Program-made: the position numbers and the translations under genes
Part shown: piece after piece, positions 63,101 through 64,000 of the stretch
Position numbering within the stretch: position 1 is the first letter of the stretch
How the letters are laid out: every line of letters starts with the position of its first letter
Notes under the pieces: model-generated
What the model was told of the DNA's origin: nothing
The model's database searches: none
The model's input: the letters and a program-made list of their open reading frames with translations, nothing else
Origin: Alopecurus myosuroides
Lineage: Eukaryota; Streptophyta; Magnoliopsida; Poales; Poaceae
Length of the DNA stretch: 64,000 nt
NCBI GenBank assembly: GCA_028641055.1
Contig: CM054057.1
Coordinates: 327,638,482-327,702,481 of the forward strand
Direction of reading: 5' to 3'

Positions 63101-64000
63101 GGGATGGCAGCACCATGGGCCCGCTGGATCACTGGCGTATTGACTGGAACAAGGCTGATATGGGCTACAATCCCATGACCATCGCCTCCGGCACGAGCAC
63201 GCTGGCCGCGAAGCTGTTTGTTCACCGCAAAGCCGCCGAAGACATCGAGCAGACATAGGCTGTAAGCTTCTTTTGCTTGTTCCGAGTTGCAACCTTTCTT
63301 CTCTTATGTTCTTCTTTTTCTCCTTAGCCACAACCCAGTCCCCGAGATTCGGGCCGAGTAGACGGGTACTCAACCGAGTTGCCGTCTTCTCGGGTCAAAT
63401 CTTCAAAAAATTGTCTAACTCCTTTTCTTTCTTCTTCACAGAATAGCCTCATGAAGAGGACAAACCTGTTCCGGCAGCTGCTCTGGAATCACAGCATCGC
63501 AAGGAGACGCATTGAGGCCCTGGAAAAGGAGCGCAAGGATGACGCCGAAATGGAGCAAGCGGCAGTGGATCGTGCCCTCAAAATTTCTGAAATTGAGAGT
63601 AAGCTTCTAGCTATTCGGTTGATGCGTTTTGTGTTTACGACTGCGTTTGCTCTTTGCTCTAACTCCTTCTATTCTGTAGGAAAATTTCAAGCTCTGGCAA
63701 AGGAGCACAAACATTGCCATGTCTTCGCTGCCTCTGCTGAGAGCACAATTAAGAGATTGGAAGGTGAGTTGCCGTCTGCTTTGCTTGTTTTTCTCCTTTT
63801 CCTTTGTTATTCTACTAACCGTGTTGCTCTTTTCCGCAGAAGAGTACAAGAAGTTCCGGGAAGAGCATCTCAACTGTCTGATGCCTGCCGAGGTGCAGCA
63901 GCAGCTGGCCAGCCGAGAATCAGAGCTGAAGAAGGAACCCGATGCAGAGCGCGCCGAGTTCGAACAGATGCAGGTCAAGCTGAAGGAAACTCTCGAGGAT
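60158..64000 (+). pseudogene. T3 antisense gene (Transposase_28 type), seven exons, runs off the window
   Basis: Exons in consistent phase: 60158-61069, one ending at 61498 whose acceptor I cannot place, 61635-61815, 61905-63261, 63442-63598, 63680-63763 and 63840 to the window end. Exon 1 has the Transposase_28 signature (DEFVVFLAHFKRGFSLPVSD, FGLQPHHLPPNAMVML, VCEAFLGVRP). Exons 2-3 are acidic then lysine-rich (KKPKKTEKKKKVASRKQ). Exon 4 is low-complexity Glu/Ala/Pro, then DHWRIDWNKADMGYNPMTIA. The later exons are coiled coil. TAG codons interrupt the frame at 60497, 61406, 62773 and 63256, and coding sequence continues in the same frame after each. Role unknown; relatives lie antisense in the same place in other Tat elements. 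Confidence 0.75.

Larger units (their letters stand above)
58593..64000 (-). mobile_element. T3: Tat-lineage element inside C1 (3' part only)
   Basis: A third Tat-type element in minus orientation shows its 3' LTR (58593-59446), polypurine tract and a plus-strand antisense gene. Integrase and the rest should lie to the right of the window. The left flank ttcat (58588-58592) is the expected target copy. The LTR shares the block ggtaaaaccc(c/t)tactcctgcc with T1 and T2 but is otherwise different, so it is another family. Confidence 0.8.

Overview
This window is a plant nuclear repeat block, almost certainly from a Triticeae grass (wheat, barley, rye or Aegilops type). The evidence is its content: an Angela/WIS-like copia LTR opening TGAAGGGAATAT, an Athila-like LTR opening TGATACGTCTC, Tat-lineage Ty3/gypsy elements, a Tekay-like chromovirus and CACTA transposons, all nested in one another. 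I find no intact host gene. The only convincing host-derived sequence is a broken otubain (OTUB-type deubiquitinase) fragment at 20.9-21.3 kb. I use these names: L (Athila-like, 1-3054, +), T1 (Tat, 3055-10275, -), S (Athila-like, 10276-17053, -), CACTA-A (17054-18049), a LINE (19235-20548), COP (copia, 22155-48770, +), T2 (Tat, 28195-46656, -, inside COP), CACTA-B (48771-52132, cutting the COP 3' LTR), C1 (chromovirus, 52133-58592, +, inside CACTA-B) and T3 (Tat, from 58593 past the window end, -, inside C1).

Left part (1-22 kb). The 3' end of L abuts T1, a deletion derivative whose integrase gene runs straight into its 3' LTR. T1 abuts S, whose internal region is an inverted, diverged copy of part of L, and T1 has no target-site duplication. 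S is inserted in a CACTA-A transposase fragment. A low-copy-looking stretch follows, with a tRNA-like sequence, a 5'-truncated LINE with an 18-bp target duplication, a Stowaway-like MITE and the otubain fragment.

Middle (22-49 kb). COP is an old copia element with a decayed interior. T2 lies inside it with a clean 5-bp duplication (ATCCT) and 492-bp LTRs that differ at 11 positions. T2 carries gag-protease, reverse transcriptase, two RNase H regions and integrase on the minus strand. On the plus strand, between integrase and its 3' LTR, it carries an intron-containing antisense gene of the 'putative gypsy type transposon' (Transposase_28) kind. That antisense gene is itself split by a chromovirus LTR fragment, which holds a further unidentified insertion.

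Right part (49-64 kb). CACTA-B carries a two-exon GRF zinc-finger gene and the 3' part of a TNP2-type transposase. It is interrupted by C1, which has a 3.1-kb LTR, an extra 297-residue ORF before gag, and gag-protease-RT. C1 is cut by T3 exactly before the DD codons of its RT catalytic motif. The visible part of T3 is its 3' LTR and a seven-exon antisense gene that runs off the window.

The most unusual signals are structural. In four unrelated promoters (LTRs of two Tat families, the COP LTR and the T3 antisense promoter) the TATA box lies in the loop of a perfect 6-8-bp inverted repeat, and the stem sequences differ between families. Others are a TAG at the same protease-RT boundary codon in T1 and T2, a gag frame that opens inside the LTR and reads through the primer-binding site, and TAG codons dispersed through an otherwise phase-consistent antisense gene. 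Functions are inferred from motifs and remembered family features; no searches or alignments were run.
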